A stretch of 64,000 nt of DNA from Anthonomus grandis grandis (Eukaryota; Arthropoda; Insecta; Coleoptera; Curculionidae), in NCBI RefSeq assembly GCF_022605725.1, contig NC_065548.1, positions 14,293,644 to 14,357,643 on the forward strand. The letters run 5' to 3'. Position 1 is the stretch's first letter. Each line of letters opens with the position of its first letter. The notes under the pieces are model-generated. The model was not told where the DNA came from, did not search any database, and saw nothing but the letters and a program-made list of their open reading frames with translations. This document shows positions 9,891 through 21,814 of the stretch, piece after piece. The position numbers and the translations under genes are program-made.

Positions 9891-12235
9891 TACATTTGAT
9901 TTTACACTAGTATAAAAAAAGTGATATTTCGAAGCGATTTATGATGAGCCTGAAAAATAAAATGAGGTGGAAACTTAAAAAAATGGCAATTTTCTCCACT
10001 TTTTGCTCTTCTTCTTTATCTGATTTCCATTAATCGAGTACGATCGCAGTGTATTCTTCATCTGTAGTGGACATATAATAAGAAGAGTGACATTTGGACA
10101 CCATTTAGGGTGAGGTGGAAATCAGAAAAATATTATTTGGCTTAAGAAAAGTAACATGTTAAGTAGAGTTAGGACGTGCCTGACAAATAAAATGTGAAAA
10201 CTCAAAAAATTTTCATTTATCATGACCCACATGGTATTTTTATCTCTTTCAGTCCCAGGAATCGTACACGATCGCTATAAAATAACGTTTATGTTTGAAA
10301 GTGGTTATAATTACACAAGATCTCAATAGGAAATTATAAAATAAATTGATGCTTGGAATTAAAAAAAAATATGCTCAACTTCTAGAAAAACAAATCAATT
10401 TATGACTTAATATTGTAACTTATGATGGGACTTTTTGGGAAAATTCATGGCACATGTACCAGGTTAGAATTAAATATACAATTGAACTTTTCTTAGACGC
10501 TTGTATTTCGATGGAAAGATGCAGTTCATTATAAACTAAAATCATCTAAATATGCTGCGGTAATATCTTCTCATATTCAGAAATCCAAAACAGTCCTTGT
10601 ATGCGCAAAAAATATCGAACATCCCATGAAAGTTAAGCACTGCTTACCTTCAGTGGTATGTTCACTGAAAACAGCTGATTCAACTGATTAACTAGGTATA
10701 CCCATTAAATAAATTGTGTCTACATAGCAGGTGACACACCCCCTTTTCAGGTTATTTAATACATTTAATTAATCTAAATAGGATTTAGTAAATTGGACAT
10801 GACATTACATATGTAACTATAAATCATCTGTAATTGCCTTATTTTCTTACTTAAGTGTTAATTAATGTATTCCTTTAAGGTGATAAGCATCAGCTGATAT
10901 AAATAATAATTTTTAAATGAAAGTACTTTATAAGTACCTCATATACTAGAATAGGTATTAAAATAAAAAAAAATTAAATAACTACCTTAGAAATCCAAAA
11001 ATGGCCATTTTATCTACTTTTTGGTCTTTTTATGCAACTAAGAGTTACAAACCGTTAACGATAACTTGAACCAACGTCTATTCTTTGCAAAGGAAGGTAC
11101 ATAGAAAAAGTAAAATTTCAAGGTGATTTAGGATGTATCTGAAAACTTAAATAGTGATGGGCATTTTTACCTATTTATTGCTCTTTTCTTCCTCTGAGGC
11201 AGATGAATTGTGGACGATCAGTATGAAATGACGTTCATTGTCTATAATGGGCATTCTAGTATAAAAAAGTGACATTTCGAAGCTATTTAGTATGAGCCTG
11301 AGAAATAAAAATGAGGTGAAAGCTCAAAAAATGGCAATTTTCCCCACTTTTTGGTCTTCTTCATCTGATTTCCATAAATTGTGTACGACTGCAGTGAAAT
11401 GGTATTCATCGTCTGTAGTGGACCTAACATAAGAAAAGTGACATTTGGAGACTCCCTATAATAATGGTGATTGTCATCTAATGGCTGCATAATTATTTTA
11501 TCTTTAAAAGTGGTTATAATTACACAAGATCTGAAAAAAAATAAAATAAATTGGTTCTCAGCTGCATAGAATTAAGAAAAAATGATGCTCAACTTGTAGG
11601 AAAACAAATCAATTTATGACTTAAATGTAACTTATTATGGTAGGTACTTTTTGGAAAAATCTATGGCTCAACTACATGGAATTAAAGAGCTCAACCAGCT
11701 AAATTAAAAAATCGATTTATGGCTCATGTACCAGGTTAGATTTGAATATATAATTAAACTAGTGAATATTTATGCTTTTTTTCTCAAATGCTTGCAATTG
11801 GATTGAAAGATTCAGGTCATTATAAACTGAAATCATATTAATATGCTGCGTCTTCTCATTTTCATAAATCCAGAACATACCTTGTTCAGAAAATATCAAA
11901 CATCCCATAAACATTCCCTAAAAGTTAAGAACGTCTCAACTTCAGTGGTACTGAACACAGCTGATTCAACTGATTAACTATACCCATTAAATAGGTATAT
12001 TGTGTTTACATAGCAAGTGACACACCCCCTTTTCAGGCTATGCAATATATTTAATTAATTTAAATGGGATTTAGTGAAATGGACATGACATTGTATTCAT
12101 AAATAATCTGTAATGGCCTTATTTTCTTACTATAGTGTTAATTAATGATGTTAGGTCCTTTAAAGTGGTATATGTATTAACTTTCTATAATTTTCGTTTA
12201 CAATTCTAGTATTAAAATGAGATTTGAATAATTAC

Positions 12236-12394
12236 CTGTAACTCTTGATTGGAATGGTCCCTATGAGTGGCAGCTCGTACAACTCCCGCCCTCCAGTTCC
12301 AATCTCTGGCTTTCCCTTTTACTTTATTTGGTAATCCACTAGCTATACTTAAAAACCTTTTTCCCACTAACTCTTCTCTGCACTTGTATGCCAT
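12236..12394 (-). CDS. Kdm3: First coding exon of a KDM3-like histone demethylase
   Basis: The minus-strand exon starts at ATG 12394 and encodes 53 residues ending in QELQ at a GTAATT donor (12235-12231). The peptide has the N-terminal pattern of KDM3A/B (JMJD1) proteins: ELVGKRFLSIASG, then DWNWRAGVVRAATHRD. In human KDM3 the equivalent reads VGRRFLSL... WPWLSGTIRAVSHTD, as I recall it. KDM3 enzymes remove mono- and dimethyl marks from histone H3 lysine 9 in the nucleus through a C-terminal JmjC domain. That domain is not in this window. All later exons must lie to the left, and none was found down to position 1. The following intron would therefore exceed 12 kb. A detached exon copy is the alternative. 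Confidence 0.65.
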
Positions 12395-12880
12395 ATTAAT
12401 ACTAATAATTTTCTATTTTTTTTCACACTATTTTGTATATATTTTATATATTTTTTTTTGTGACAAAACCAAACTACACTAACAGGTATATTTTCCTAAA
12501 CGCACTTATATGCTCGCTTTCCTATGGTAGATATTTAAAAATGAATTAATTATTATAAATTGCACATAATTTACGAAACGTAGAAAAATTCAAAAATCTC
12601 GACTACACGCGCGACTCGCGACGTAAAGATTTTCCATTTTAGCAGCTGCACCATCAGCCAGCAACGGGCGAGCGGCGGCGATTCAACCGAGTTTGCACGT
12701 TTCGCGGGTCTCGTAGTCGTCGGTTGCTCGGGTGGGCACACGCTTCGCTGTCGGAGGCGATCGGATCGACCTCCCGACGGACGATCAAAAAAACTCGGGA
12801 CTCCCATGTCGATGACTGGGTGGATCCTGTTTTTTTCAAGTTAAACCAGGGCCTTGAAAGCTTGGACGATCGAGAGAATA
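12395..12880 (-). promoter_or_regulatory. GC-rich promoter/5' UTR region of the Kdm3-like gene
   Basis: Directly upstream of the Kdm3-like ATG on the minus strand is an AT-rich stretch (12,395-12,570). It is followed by a CpG-rich block (12,600-12,830) unlike anything nearby. Overlapping open frames occur there on both strands, as expected of GC-rich non-coding DNA. I infer a promoter and 5' untranslated region. No TATA box or exact start site can be fixed. Confidence 0.45.
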
Positions 12881-13139
12881 CCGAAAAAGTCAAAACCAGC
12901 ATATACACACTGAGGAAAAAAAAGGCTACCAGAATAAAAACTTCGTATACCAAGTTTTTCTCAATTAGTTTTTAACACTTGTAAAATTTAGGTATTTTAA
13001 AATGAAACTTACGTGAGTATTGACGATGCAATTCATTCAGGGAGCTCTACTATGTATATACAGCAAGAGATTGAGTACCATGAAACAAAATATGTTTGCG
13101 ATTTACTCTACTGACCCATGTAATAAAGATTAAGTTTAC

Positions 13140-13165
13140 TCACCGGGGAACCTCGGTCCCCTTGA
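13140..13165 (-). repeat. Dispersed inverted repeat, right copy
   Basis: ACTCACCGGGGAACCTCGG and the following bases are the reverse complement of the block at 9,702-9,727 with one mismatch. The copy lies about 60 bases left of the mariner element at 13,228, and I see no shared flank. Confidence 0.75.
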
Positions 13166-13227
13166 TTCAGTCATGCCAGCAACCATCAATATAGTTACTT
13201 TAGGTTTGCGAATAATTTACATATACC

Positions 13228-14964
13228 GACCAATCTGGCAAGCCCTCGTGCAAAGTTTCAATAAATTTTAATAAGCGAATCTTGAATTACTCAATTAAAT
13301 GTAATTGCAAAATTAGCAAATTTTCGGTTCAGGTAAAACCAACGGGCACCAGTATAATGAATATTGTCACTAACCTGAGGAAAAGTGTCAATAAATCAAT
13401 GAGAGTCGATATTTGAAAACAAATATAATTATTCAATCGACGAAAAAATAGCCATTATTAAGTGGCATTATGCGGGAAACAGTTTTAGAGTAGGTAGTAT
13501 CTGAAATGTTTTCAGTTTATTTCCCCACCAAGCCCATTCCGTCCATTTCAACTATTAAACATATTGTCAATAAGTTCGAGTTCAAAGGTACCGTAATAAA
13601 TAATTGTAAATGTTTAACTCAGGATATCGAAAATAGAGCCGAAGAAATAGAGAACAGAGATCTTAATATTCTAATGAGTGTGGAGGAAAACAAGATGGTT
13701 AGTACGAGGGTTCTTGGGCAAGAGGTAAATAAATATCATACAACGAATATATTGCGCACTTTAAAAAAACACAAATATTATTCGTATAAATTCGAAAAAT
13801 ATCAAGAGCTGTAGGAAGGAGATAAAGAGCGAAGAATGGCATTTTGTTTTGAAATGATAGAAAGAGCAAATAATGATAGGAATTTTTTAAGAAATATTTG
13901 TTTTACCGATGAATGTACATTTACCCTCAACAATTCGTGGGAATTATCGGACACCATATCATTGGACCCTTTTTTATGGACTATAACCTAACAGCTGAAA
14001 CCTATTTGGACTTATTTCAAAATCAGATTGGACCCGCCTTGGAAGAAGTTGTTCAGAAAGATCAAATGATCGGGTACCAAAATGGATGGTTGCCCGGCCA
14101 TAATGCCCGTATGGTTAGAGAGTGCTTGGAAAATGCATTTAACGGCAATATTATTGGATACTTTGGCCAGCCAGGTCACCTGATCTTTTACCGAATGACT
14201 TCTTTTTGTGGGGTCATTTAAAAAGTGTCATTTATAAAAGTGTAAAATTTGAGAATCTAAACCAGTTACAAAACGCTATTTCGTTAGAATGTAATAAAAT
14301 TTCCCAATATCAACTTAGTAACGTTGGAAATGAATTTTATGATCGGTTAGGATATTGTTTAGCTGTTAATGGGGGGTTGTTTGAACATTTGATTAATTGA
14401 TGTTTTTGTGTAATTCTCTATTATTTTTAAAAAAGTTATTGTATTTTATTTTATTTTTCCACACTTAGTAAAATATTAAGAGTTCTGTTCTCTCTTTTTT
14501 TCGATCTTCTGAGTTAAAGATTTACAATTATTTATTGCAATGTCTTTGGACTCGAATTTACTAACAATAGGTTTAATGGTTGAAATGAACCAGATAGGCT
14601 TGATGGGAAAATAAATTGAAAATCTTTCAGATAATGCTATTGGTTTAATTAAATTCTAAGTATGATAAAATTATTTTTTTAATAATCGATAATAATAATT
14701 GTTATTAGTTTAACTTTATCGTTATATTAAATAAAAGTTTAGATAAAAAACTAATATTAACGTGTCTTACTTTGAATGTATGGTTGTGAGATTGATAAAA
14801 CGAAAAAAAAAACATTTCTTGTATTCGGCTGTACGTCAGATTTGACAAAGCCTTATAACAAATTGTTTGCTGGTGGCTGGTATCTGGTTAAGAACCGAAA
14901 ATTTGGTAATTTTGCAATTATTAAAATTTGTTGAAACTTTGCACGAGGTTTTGCCAGATTGGTC
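13228..14964 (+). mobile_element. Tc1/mariner-like element with ~100-bp TIRs
   Basis: The ends 13228-13352 and 14870-14964 are inverted copies. Both start GACCAATCTGGCAA, continue with CTCGTGCAAAGTTTCAA and AAATTTTAAT, and reach AAATTTTCGGTTC and CACCAG. The left arm has an insertion of about 30 bases. The decayed transposase lies between them. A flanking TA duplication is not preserved. Arms this long are unusual next to the roughly 30-bp TIRs of classical mariners. Confidence 0.75.
13430..14400 (+). pseudogene. Decayed mariner transposase, DUF4817-type, internal deletion
   Basis: The N-terminal part (13506-13814) reads YFPTKPIPSISTIKHIVNKF, then STRVLGQEVNKYHTTNILRTLKKHKY, the two-part helix-turn-helix region of this insect group. 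A stop follows at 13812. EGDKERRMAFCFEMIERAN and CFTDECTFTLN (first Asp) continue to about 13930. The frame then jumps into GIIGHHIIGPFFMDYNLTAETYL, so the stretch from TFTLN to the VWAGI block is missing. The QNGWLPGHNARMVRECLENAF block (second Asp position apparently altered) and a broken WP-RSPDL block lead into FYDRLGYCLAVNGGLFEHL. It cannot make an active enzyme as it stands. Confidence 0.8.
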
Positions 14965-15589
14965 TCTTCAAAAAGTTATCTTACATTTTTTCTATAAAAT
15001 GTACAGGGAAGCCAATAACATAACCGATAAATAACCGACTAAGATAACATATACCGAGATCTTAAAATCCAAATGTGTCAATCGAGAAGACAAGTGAGGG
15101 CCCTCTATAACTCACAAGACCAACTCGAAGGAACTGCGTGCTCAGAGGGCATCCCTGTCGATTGCTACACAATCGACCACAACCTGGTAATACCTCGCTA
15201 AACAGCGACAAACTCTGGTATACCATAAAACTCTAGCCATGGACTTATACAACAACAATATAAAATGTTACTCACATGTCGACATGATTTACCTGTGCAC
15301 AAAACAATCACAACCATTCTAATATCCGCACCTAGTGGACAAACACCACCACACCTGGTAAACTATGACCGCTCTATATACATGGCTCTTTATGAGTCGA
15401 AGTGCTGCCTCGTTTACGTTTTTTTGGGTCTCTCTCAATCTCTGGTTATATTATTATTTATGTTTAGGGTATAGATTTTCAAGGATGTAAGATTATTCTC
15501 GGGCGGTTGAGACACTTTTAAACGAATACAGGGTGTTTATAAAATATACGTTCAATACATATAGTAAATTACCTTAGGATATTTTGCAC
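14965..15589. other. Unassigned intergenic DNA
   Basis: 15,090-15,470 is richer in GC and has a 69-codon frame (15265-15474) without motifs. It could be the leader of a retroelement. ACAGGGTGTTTATAAAA near 15,530 resembles the outer end of mariner-like elements. No gene is supported. Confidence 0.4.
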
Positions 15590-15775
15590 ACTTATGAATA
15601 TGATATTATTTGTGTAACCAAAACATGGTTAAAAAGTAATGTATCTTCTGATATGTTATCACTGCCAGGTTACAGATGTTACAGGTGAGATAGAGAGAAT
15701 AGAGCTGGAGGTGGTATAGGCGCTTACGTCAGAGCAAATCTAACATGCGAAATCATAAAAACTAATGTAAAGTAT
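15590..15775 (+). pseudogene. LINE endonuclease fragment
   Basis: The plus-strand translation reads YDIICVTKTWLKSNVSSD, then LPGYRCYR, then GGGIGAYVRANL. This is the TWL/GGG pattern of the exonuclease-like endonuclease of jockey/CR1-type LINEs. One stop interrupts it. It runs opposite to the reverse-transcriptase piece at 16.05-16.66 kb, so the two are separate insertions or were rearranged. Confidence 0.7.
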
Positions 15776-16049
15776 TGATTTTTAAAAGAATAATGATCAG
15801 AACCAGCCACCAGCAAGATGAGATGGAATCCTGTGTTTTACAATTCGATATACAAACATAGCAAAGTGAAGGTCAACACGAAAATTGTATTTTAAATGTT
15901 TATTATTGACATATAATGGAGTGATGTGGTTAAATTTACATATTTTGAGCCAATTGTATTTTATTTTTATACTCTTCTGTGAGGTAGCTGTAGTAAACCA
16001 ACTTACAGTAGTCTAGCTGTTGCAGGATTAAGGATTCCACCAAGAGGTA

Positions 16050-16660
16050 CCTATTTAATATGATCGGAAAGTACATATTTAAAATAATAAAGGATTTTCA
16101 ATTTTAAGTAAACAGAGCACAGCTTCTTCAAAAAATACAACCGAAAATTCATCGCAACATCCATTGCAAGCCCCAGATTTCTAGCATATTCAACAGACGG
16201 GACAATTACTCCTTTTATATGAAAGGTTGTAAAATTGAACCTAATGAACTTAGTCCTGACGGCCTCGGACCCAATAATCAGGTGTACACTTTTGTTGGCA
16301 TTAAGCAACAAACCATGCCCAGAAGACCAGTCAGAGATATTGTCCAGATCAAGATTGACACCAGCAAATCCCCCGCAAGAATCTTTAGGACAAAATGATG
16401 ATAGAAGCTGAGTGTCATCAGCAGTAAAAAGGGCAAAAAGTATGGAACCAAGAATGGACTTCTGAGGCACTCCACGTTGAAGATATTGAATGTCAGACCT
16501 AGTCCCATCAAGATCCATAACTTGCCTTCTATGGTTTAGATATGATGAGAACCAGGCACAAGCTTGATCAGAAAACCCAAAAAGTGCAGTTTAGCAATCA
16601 GCATATTATAGTTAAAAAGGTCAAATGCTATGTCATATGGTTAATAAAAGTACCAGATAG
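16050..16660 (-). pseudogene. LINE reverse transcriptase fragment
   Basis: The minus-strand product contains FSSYLNHRRQVMDLDG, GVPQKSILGSILFALFT, ADDTQLLSSF, then DWSSGHGLLLNANKS and ARNLGLAMD. These are reverse-transcriptase motifs 4 to 7 of a jockey/CR1-like LINE. The residues between LFALFT and ADD are deleted, so the active-site region is shortened. The upstream part (16520-16660) is in another frame. Inactive. Confidence 0.8.
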
Positions 16661-17420
16661 GAGACCTTTAATTCATCCATGTTTTTAGATATGCAACTTC
16701 TGATTCTTATTTAATTAGGGTGTCAAAAATCATACTGTAATCGCGCCTAGGAAAATAACAAGTATCAATGTTTAATTTTAATTATATAGTAAATTAATAC
16801 GTACCATATCCTCTAAAGTATTGACTACAATTTTTAATGAATAAATTTCTTTAATACGAATGCTTCCTTTAGACTTTAAATTTCTTTTTACACATGTTCT
16901 ATTATATCCTAAAACATTTTTTTTTTAATTTTAAAAAAGGAGAAAATAATATGTTCACTGAAAAAATGGCTTTCCATAATCTTGGCGTATTGATTGACTA
17001 TCTCTTTATAATAACTTTAAAAGCACTTACGTGTTTATATCCATTTTTTACTGAATAATTGATATGTGGTTCAGTTGTATCTAAATATTTTAGTTAAATA
17101 TACGTCTGGCACTATTTAAGTCACCAATTGAAAGGAGAATAAAAGATTTGATGAAGTAAATGCTTCTTGAATAAATACTATGTTTTTTATGAATGTTACA
17201 TGACTTTTTTAAAGATTTCCAGTTATTTCGACATGTTTAACATGACGAGTCTGTGAAAGCGTCACAAGACAGCAATCCGATAAACAATAATAAAGGACCT
17301 AAGGTGGTCCGACCCATATATTCTAGTGCTGATATTTTTGTTATGTATTTTGTAGTAAGTTGGCGTTGAGTTAAAGGCTAATAATAAAAATGCTATTCAA
17401 ATTTCATGAACCTGACGTAC
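16661..17420. other. AT-rich intergenic DNA
   Basis: I see no gene, repeat array or structural element here. It separates the LINE fragment from the 3' end of Ste24. Confidence 0.5.
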
Positions 17421-17427
17421 ATACGAA

Positions 17428-17433
17428 GTTTAT
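17428..17433 (-). terminator. Candidate poly(A) signal for Ste24
   Basis: AATAAA on the minus strand about 110 bases beyond the Ste24 stop codon. The distance is plausible for a short 3' UTR. Confidence 0.5.
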
Positions 17434-17541
17434 TGACCAGAAATATACACAAAAAGCATTCGCATTCATATATCATAATCGTAATTAATATATAAATACC
17501 TAAGATACTTCAAGTATAATAAATTAAACTAATGGTTAATT

Positions 17542-20500
17542 TTATTTTTTCTTTCCTTCAAATCTTTTTACTCCCTCCCGTAAAGCTTCAATTCTTTGCA
17601 GCAATGGAGGGTGGGAGTAGTGCCATACAGAATATAACCAATCGTGAACAGGAAATCCTGAATTATCCTTATTAAGTTTAAGCAGAGATCTTTCTAAAGC
17701 AGCGCCTTTTCCTAGTTGAACAGCAAAGTCGTCAGCTTCAAACTCAAATTTCCTGGATAACACTGTCATCAGAAACGATAATACTGTATTGTATGGCATC
17801 ATGACATATTGCAAAACTACAAACATGCCTACAAGAACAGGTTTGCTCTTATAGAAACCCAAAGATGTATATAACTTTGGGTATTTAAATATAGCTCCAA
17901 ATACACTAAACAATAGGAACAAATTTATTTGTACTATGATTAAGTTCTTAATGGTGTGGTTTCTACTCCAGTGACCAAGCTCATGAGATAATACGGCTAA
18001 AATTTCATCATCCTTGCAACCACTGCCATCATCTTTGGCAAGTAAGGTGTCAAAGAGGACAATTCTTTTTGATTTAAATAGGCCGTAGAAATAGGCGTTG
18101 CTATGAGATGACCTTTTAGACCCTTCAACTACATATAATTCTGACAGAGGAAATTTTAGACTTGATGCTAATTTCTCTATATCGGTTCTGAGAGCTCCTT
18201 CAGGTAGGGGTGTGTATTTATCAAACAGAGGTGCAATGACAGCAGGATAAATTGTCAGTAGTATTAAAGTAATGACTCCAACTACTGCCCATAACCAGAT
18301 GAAGAAATAGTCTCCACCATTTTTAATCACCACAATTACAATGGAAGCTATCATGGCAGTGATCACTTGAAATACCAGAAACTGCTTTATTTTATCCCAA
18401 ATAAAGAAACCAGGAGTCTGCTTGTTAAAGCCAAACTTTTCTTCTATAACAAATGTATAATAGATATTAAAAGGCAAATCAATTATAGTTGAGAAAAGCT
18501 GTAGCAATATAAGCCATATACAACTGGTTGATACCTCATCAGAGAAAGGGTTTAAATCCTCTGTAAAATTCCACACAGTCGCCAAAAATGCTTGGTGTAA
18601 AACTATTGTGTTAACTATAATCGATTCTGCGTCTTTGACAAATCCGAATTTCAGTTTCGCTAGGCTGTATTCTCTGGCTTTGTCATATTCTTCCTTTTTC
18701 ATTACATCTTTTAGCTGGTTGGGGATTTGTTGAGCTTTGGTTGCAACTCGGTACTAAAAACGAAAAGGAAAAATTAGTGTCTGTAGAATTTTGATTAAAT
18801 CTCTTTTAGTTGTATGTAAATATTATTAGCAATGCAGCAAATGGGCAAACAGTCTAATAGTAGGTAACAAATATTTTGAAAAAATTATGAAAAAAAATAA
18901 GAATTCATTCAAATCATGATCATTTTCTTTGTTTTTTCTTACATACTATAAGAACTATAATTGTAATGAAAATAAATATAAATTTGAAACCTTATTTGTC
19001 TTCTCAGGTTAAGTAGATCACCTCTACATATTAATTATTAAAACAGACATTAAGACGCTTATACATAATTTCTAGTAGGATCTTATACAACACGCTTTAA
19101 TTTGACTATAGGCAGTTTCACTGTATACATATCTATATTTTATATAAATACAAAATGTATCATACATTATTGTTTAAAAAATTTTTTGGGGTTAAAGTTG
19201 AATTTACAGCTCTTATGGTTGGAGATAGCAAAGTGTTCATGTTGGTACCAAAATTACATGAAGAGAAGTTTCTTATATTTATCTGCTCTTATATATCAAA
19301 TAATTTTTATATCCTCTAATAAAAATGTCTTTAGTATTTCTTCTTAAAATTTGTAGATGTAAAAATCAATTGAATTTTTGAAGTCTAATCTAAAAAGCCA
19401 ATTGTTCAAGTATTTGTGATTGTCAAACTATAAAATTCAAAAGCAAAAGAAATTAACTTTAGAATAAAAAATAATCATTTTAGTTAATGGCAATGTGGGA
19501 TAATATAACATTGCATATATATGAAGCACTCTGACTACATTTTACCAATCTCAAGAGATTTATAAAAGTGAAACTTTAAAATTACAAGTGAGTAATCTAA
19601 GAATAATTTATTCCTTCATTTCATTGAATGTTGTCATTTGGAGTTTGGCTATGAAGTAAAATATTGGATAAAAAACATTTACATTTTAAATCTCATTCTC
19701 AACTAAACCTGTATAGGTTTAATCCTTTATTTAAAACAAAGTCTTACTATGACCTTTAAATTTAGATTAGTAGAAACTAGATGTTTATGGCAACCACTTG
19801 CTGCACAATAAGCTATGCTGTAATTGGCACCCCCAGCAATTTTTACTCTTTAGTTATAGCACTGAATGCACTGCTTCATTTTATTAATTAAAGATTTGTT
19901 TTTCTTAATTTTTAAACTTTTACACAGTATTTGAGCTAAAGTTGGCAACTGTAAAAAATAATTTTATTTTAAATAAAAACAAAATGGTGTAAAGAATATA
20001 CTTTCCTTAAAAATAAAACTTATGAAGTATTATTATTATTATTATGTTATTTTTGTTTGATGAGCAGAGCCCACAACATGGTAGGGATTATTGTCGATTT
20101 CTTGGCCTCTTCATTGATGAGAGTTTAAGGTTTGACAACCACGTTTTGGGCCTCGCTCCTAAACTTTCTTCTGGTTGTTTTGCAGTCAGGGTTGCCAGGC
20201 ATGAGTTGGGGGGTTGGTTTGCTCATTCAGTTTATTTCCCCTTAATAGACTCTCATATCCGTTATGGGTTGCCATTTTGGGGTTTGTGCTCCAAGGGACT
20301 CCTTAACATAATTTTTACTATTCAGAAAAAAGCTTTAAGGTATCTGTGTGGTGTTGGTCTGAGAGTCTCTTGTAAACCTCTTTTTGTAGCTGAAAGAATT
20401 TTAACAGTTTTCTCACTCTTTATATTGGAAACTGCAACACTCATACATAAGTCCATAAGTCTACCATCTTGCACCAGTCATACTACTCGTCAAGTGGGCA

Positions 20501-21814
20501 ACTTACCTCTTCCAATCCCCACCTCCTCACTTATGAGAAACTCTCTTATATTTATTAGTCATAAAATATTAAATCATGTTCCTTTTTCAATTAGGACTGT
20601 TACAGACCTTAAAAAGTTTAGGAGAGAACTAAAGAAATTAATCTTCCCAAAAGCTTACTACAGCATTGAAGAGTATTTTAACGACTCATTTTAATATTTA
20701 AAATTAATTATATATCTGTTGATCAGATTTTTTTTGTTTTTATTATTCTTGTACAGTTGTTTATGTTGGTTCTCGCCTTTTCTTTTCTTTTTTTTTGGTT
20801 TTTTCTTTGATTATAAAAAATATGCTTCTATGTGCAATCAAAATCGATTCTATAGTCTGTTTTTGTCCTGTATCCTGTATAACCAAATAAATACTAGTAT
20901 TATAAATTCTAGGATTAGGAAGATTTTAGCACAAGTTTGTAAACTTAGCAAATAAAGTATATTTTGACTTTGACTATTAAATTTTATTTTAATTCATTCA
21001 AAATTAAAGGCTTGATTCTTAAATTTACTGTATTATAGAATACAAAAAAACATATTCAACGATATAAGGTACTACTAAGTTTGATTCTTAGATTAACACC
21101 TCAATACTTAGTTCTATGATTAGATCCTTTGGTATGGCACTCAAATTGCAAAAATGTGTTACCACTAACTAAAACATGTTATGTTATTTTTGACACATCG
21201 CTAAGCATTTACTAATTTAGCATCTTCGAGAAAAGATTAAAACTAAATTAAAATTACTTACAAGAAGTCTTTTATACTAAGATGTAGTTAATAGAGGAAA
21301 AAATCCAATGGCTGAATAAAATGTAAACACTAAAAAAACTATTCAATTGACTTTACCGGATTAGACTTTACTCCTATAAGAATGGTTTTTTGATTTTTAA
21401 ACATGGCTAAGCTTTCATATGCCTAATTTTCGATTGTTACTAACTGGTTTTAATAATTTTAAATTATCTATTCCTCCAAAGTAGCCTGTATTTAAAACAT
21501 GTTCAACCAAACTTCGGCCACCAATTTTCAAATTTTGTGGCTGATCAAGTTAAGAAATTATACCACCATTAAAATGATAGAGATAAAAATTATACAGACA
21601 TACTGAAAAAATACCCTATAACTTATCTAATTCCATTATAATACTAATATTCTAGTACATAAAATATGCTTTTATCTCTAGAAAATTTGAACAAAATTCT
21701 TACTTGTCGTATAGAAAGGTAAGTTTCCCAAAGATAATCGGCCCATAGCAGAAAAAGTATTATATTCCGTACAGCTTGATCGTCCAGCCTATCAATAACA
21801 GACAAAATCCCCAT
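17542..21814 (-). CDS. Ste24: CAAX prenyl protease 1 (Ste24/ZMPSTE24, M48 family)
   Basis: Two coding exons on the minus strand: 21704-21814 (ATG at 21814, 37 codons) and 17542-18753. They join in phase at RQ/YRVATKAQQ across a 2.95-kb intron, giving about 440 residues, the usual size for the family. It is an endoplasmic reticulum/nuclear membrane zinc protease that cuts prenylated CAAX proteins. The zinc site HELGHW is at about residues 294-299 and the third ligand sits in FEFEADDFA near residue 376. Several membrane segments are visible, including residues 165-205 and the LYTSLGFY-MMPYN region. YLWETYLSIRQ in exon 1 matches the family N-terminus. The intron holds a LINE insertion. All catalytic residues are present, so I call it functional. 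Confidence 0.95.
20044..20975 (+). mobile_element. 5'-truncated LINE (reverse transcriptase C-terminus)
   Basis: An open frame at 20044-20694 encodes FLGLFIDESLRFDNHV, then YGLPFWGLCS, QKKALRYLCGV and LTVFSLFILE, ending in KLIFPKAYYSIEEYFN. This is the post-palm and C-terminal region of a jockey/CR1-like LINE. The frame is open, so the insertion is fairly recent, but everything upstream is missing. The 3' tail ends near 20,975 with TTTTGACTTTGACT, a short repeat typical of LINE 3' ends. It is preceded by (ATT)n at 20,028-20,043. It lies in the Ste24 intron, antisense to the gene. Confidence 0.85.

Larger units (their letters stand above)
8320..12080 (+). repeat. Higher-order compound repeat, three copies of a ~500-bp unit B
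   Basis: Unit B occurs at about 8320-8910, 10318-10800 and 11520-12080. Each copy carries AATTATAAAATAAATTGG or a close variant, ATGCTCAACTTCTAG, AAACAAATCAATTTATGAC, ATATGCTGCG, CAGCTGATTCAACTGATTAA, CATAGCAGGTGACACACCCC and ATAGGATTTAGTAAA. The copies are separated by the ~190-bp monomers, so the whole block is [monomers + B] repeated three times. A non-repetitive insert at 9180-9890 interrupts the first interval. No protein is encoded. It could be satellite DNA or multiplied non-autonomous element ends. Confidence 0.75.

Noticed and set aside
12571..12975. Overlapping open frames on both strands in the GC-rich block
   Set aside because: Frames open on both strands are expected from GC-rich composition. 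The peptides are Arg/Ser-rich without family features. Read as promoter/5' UTR instead.
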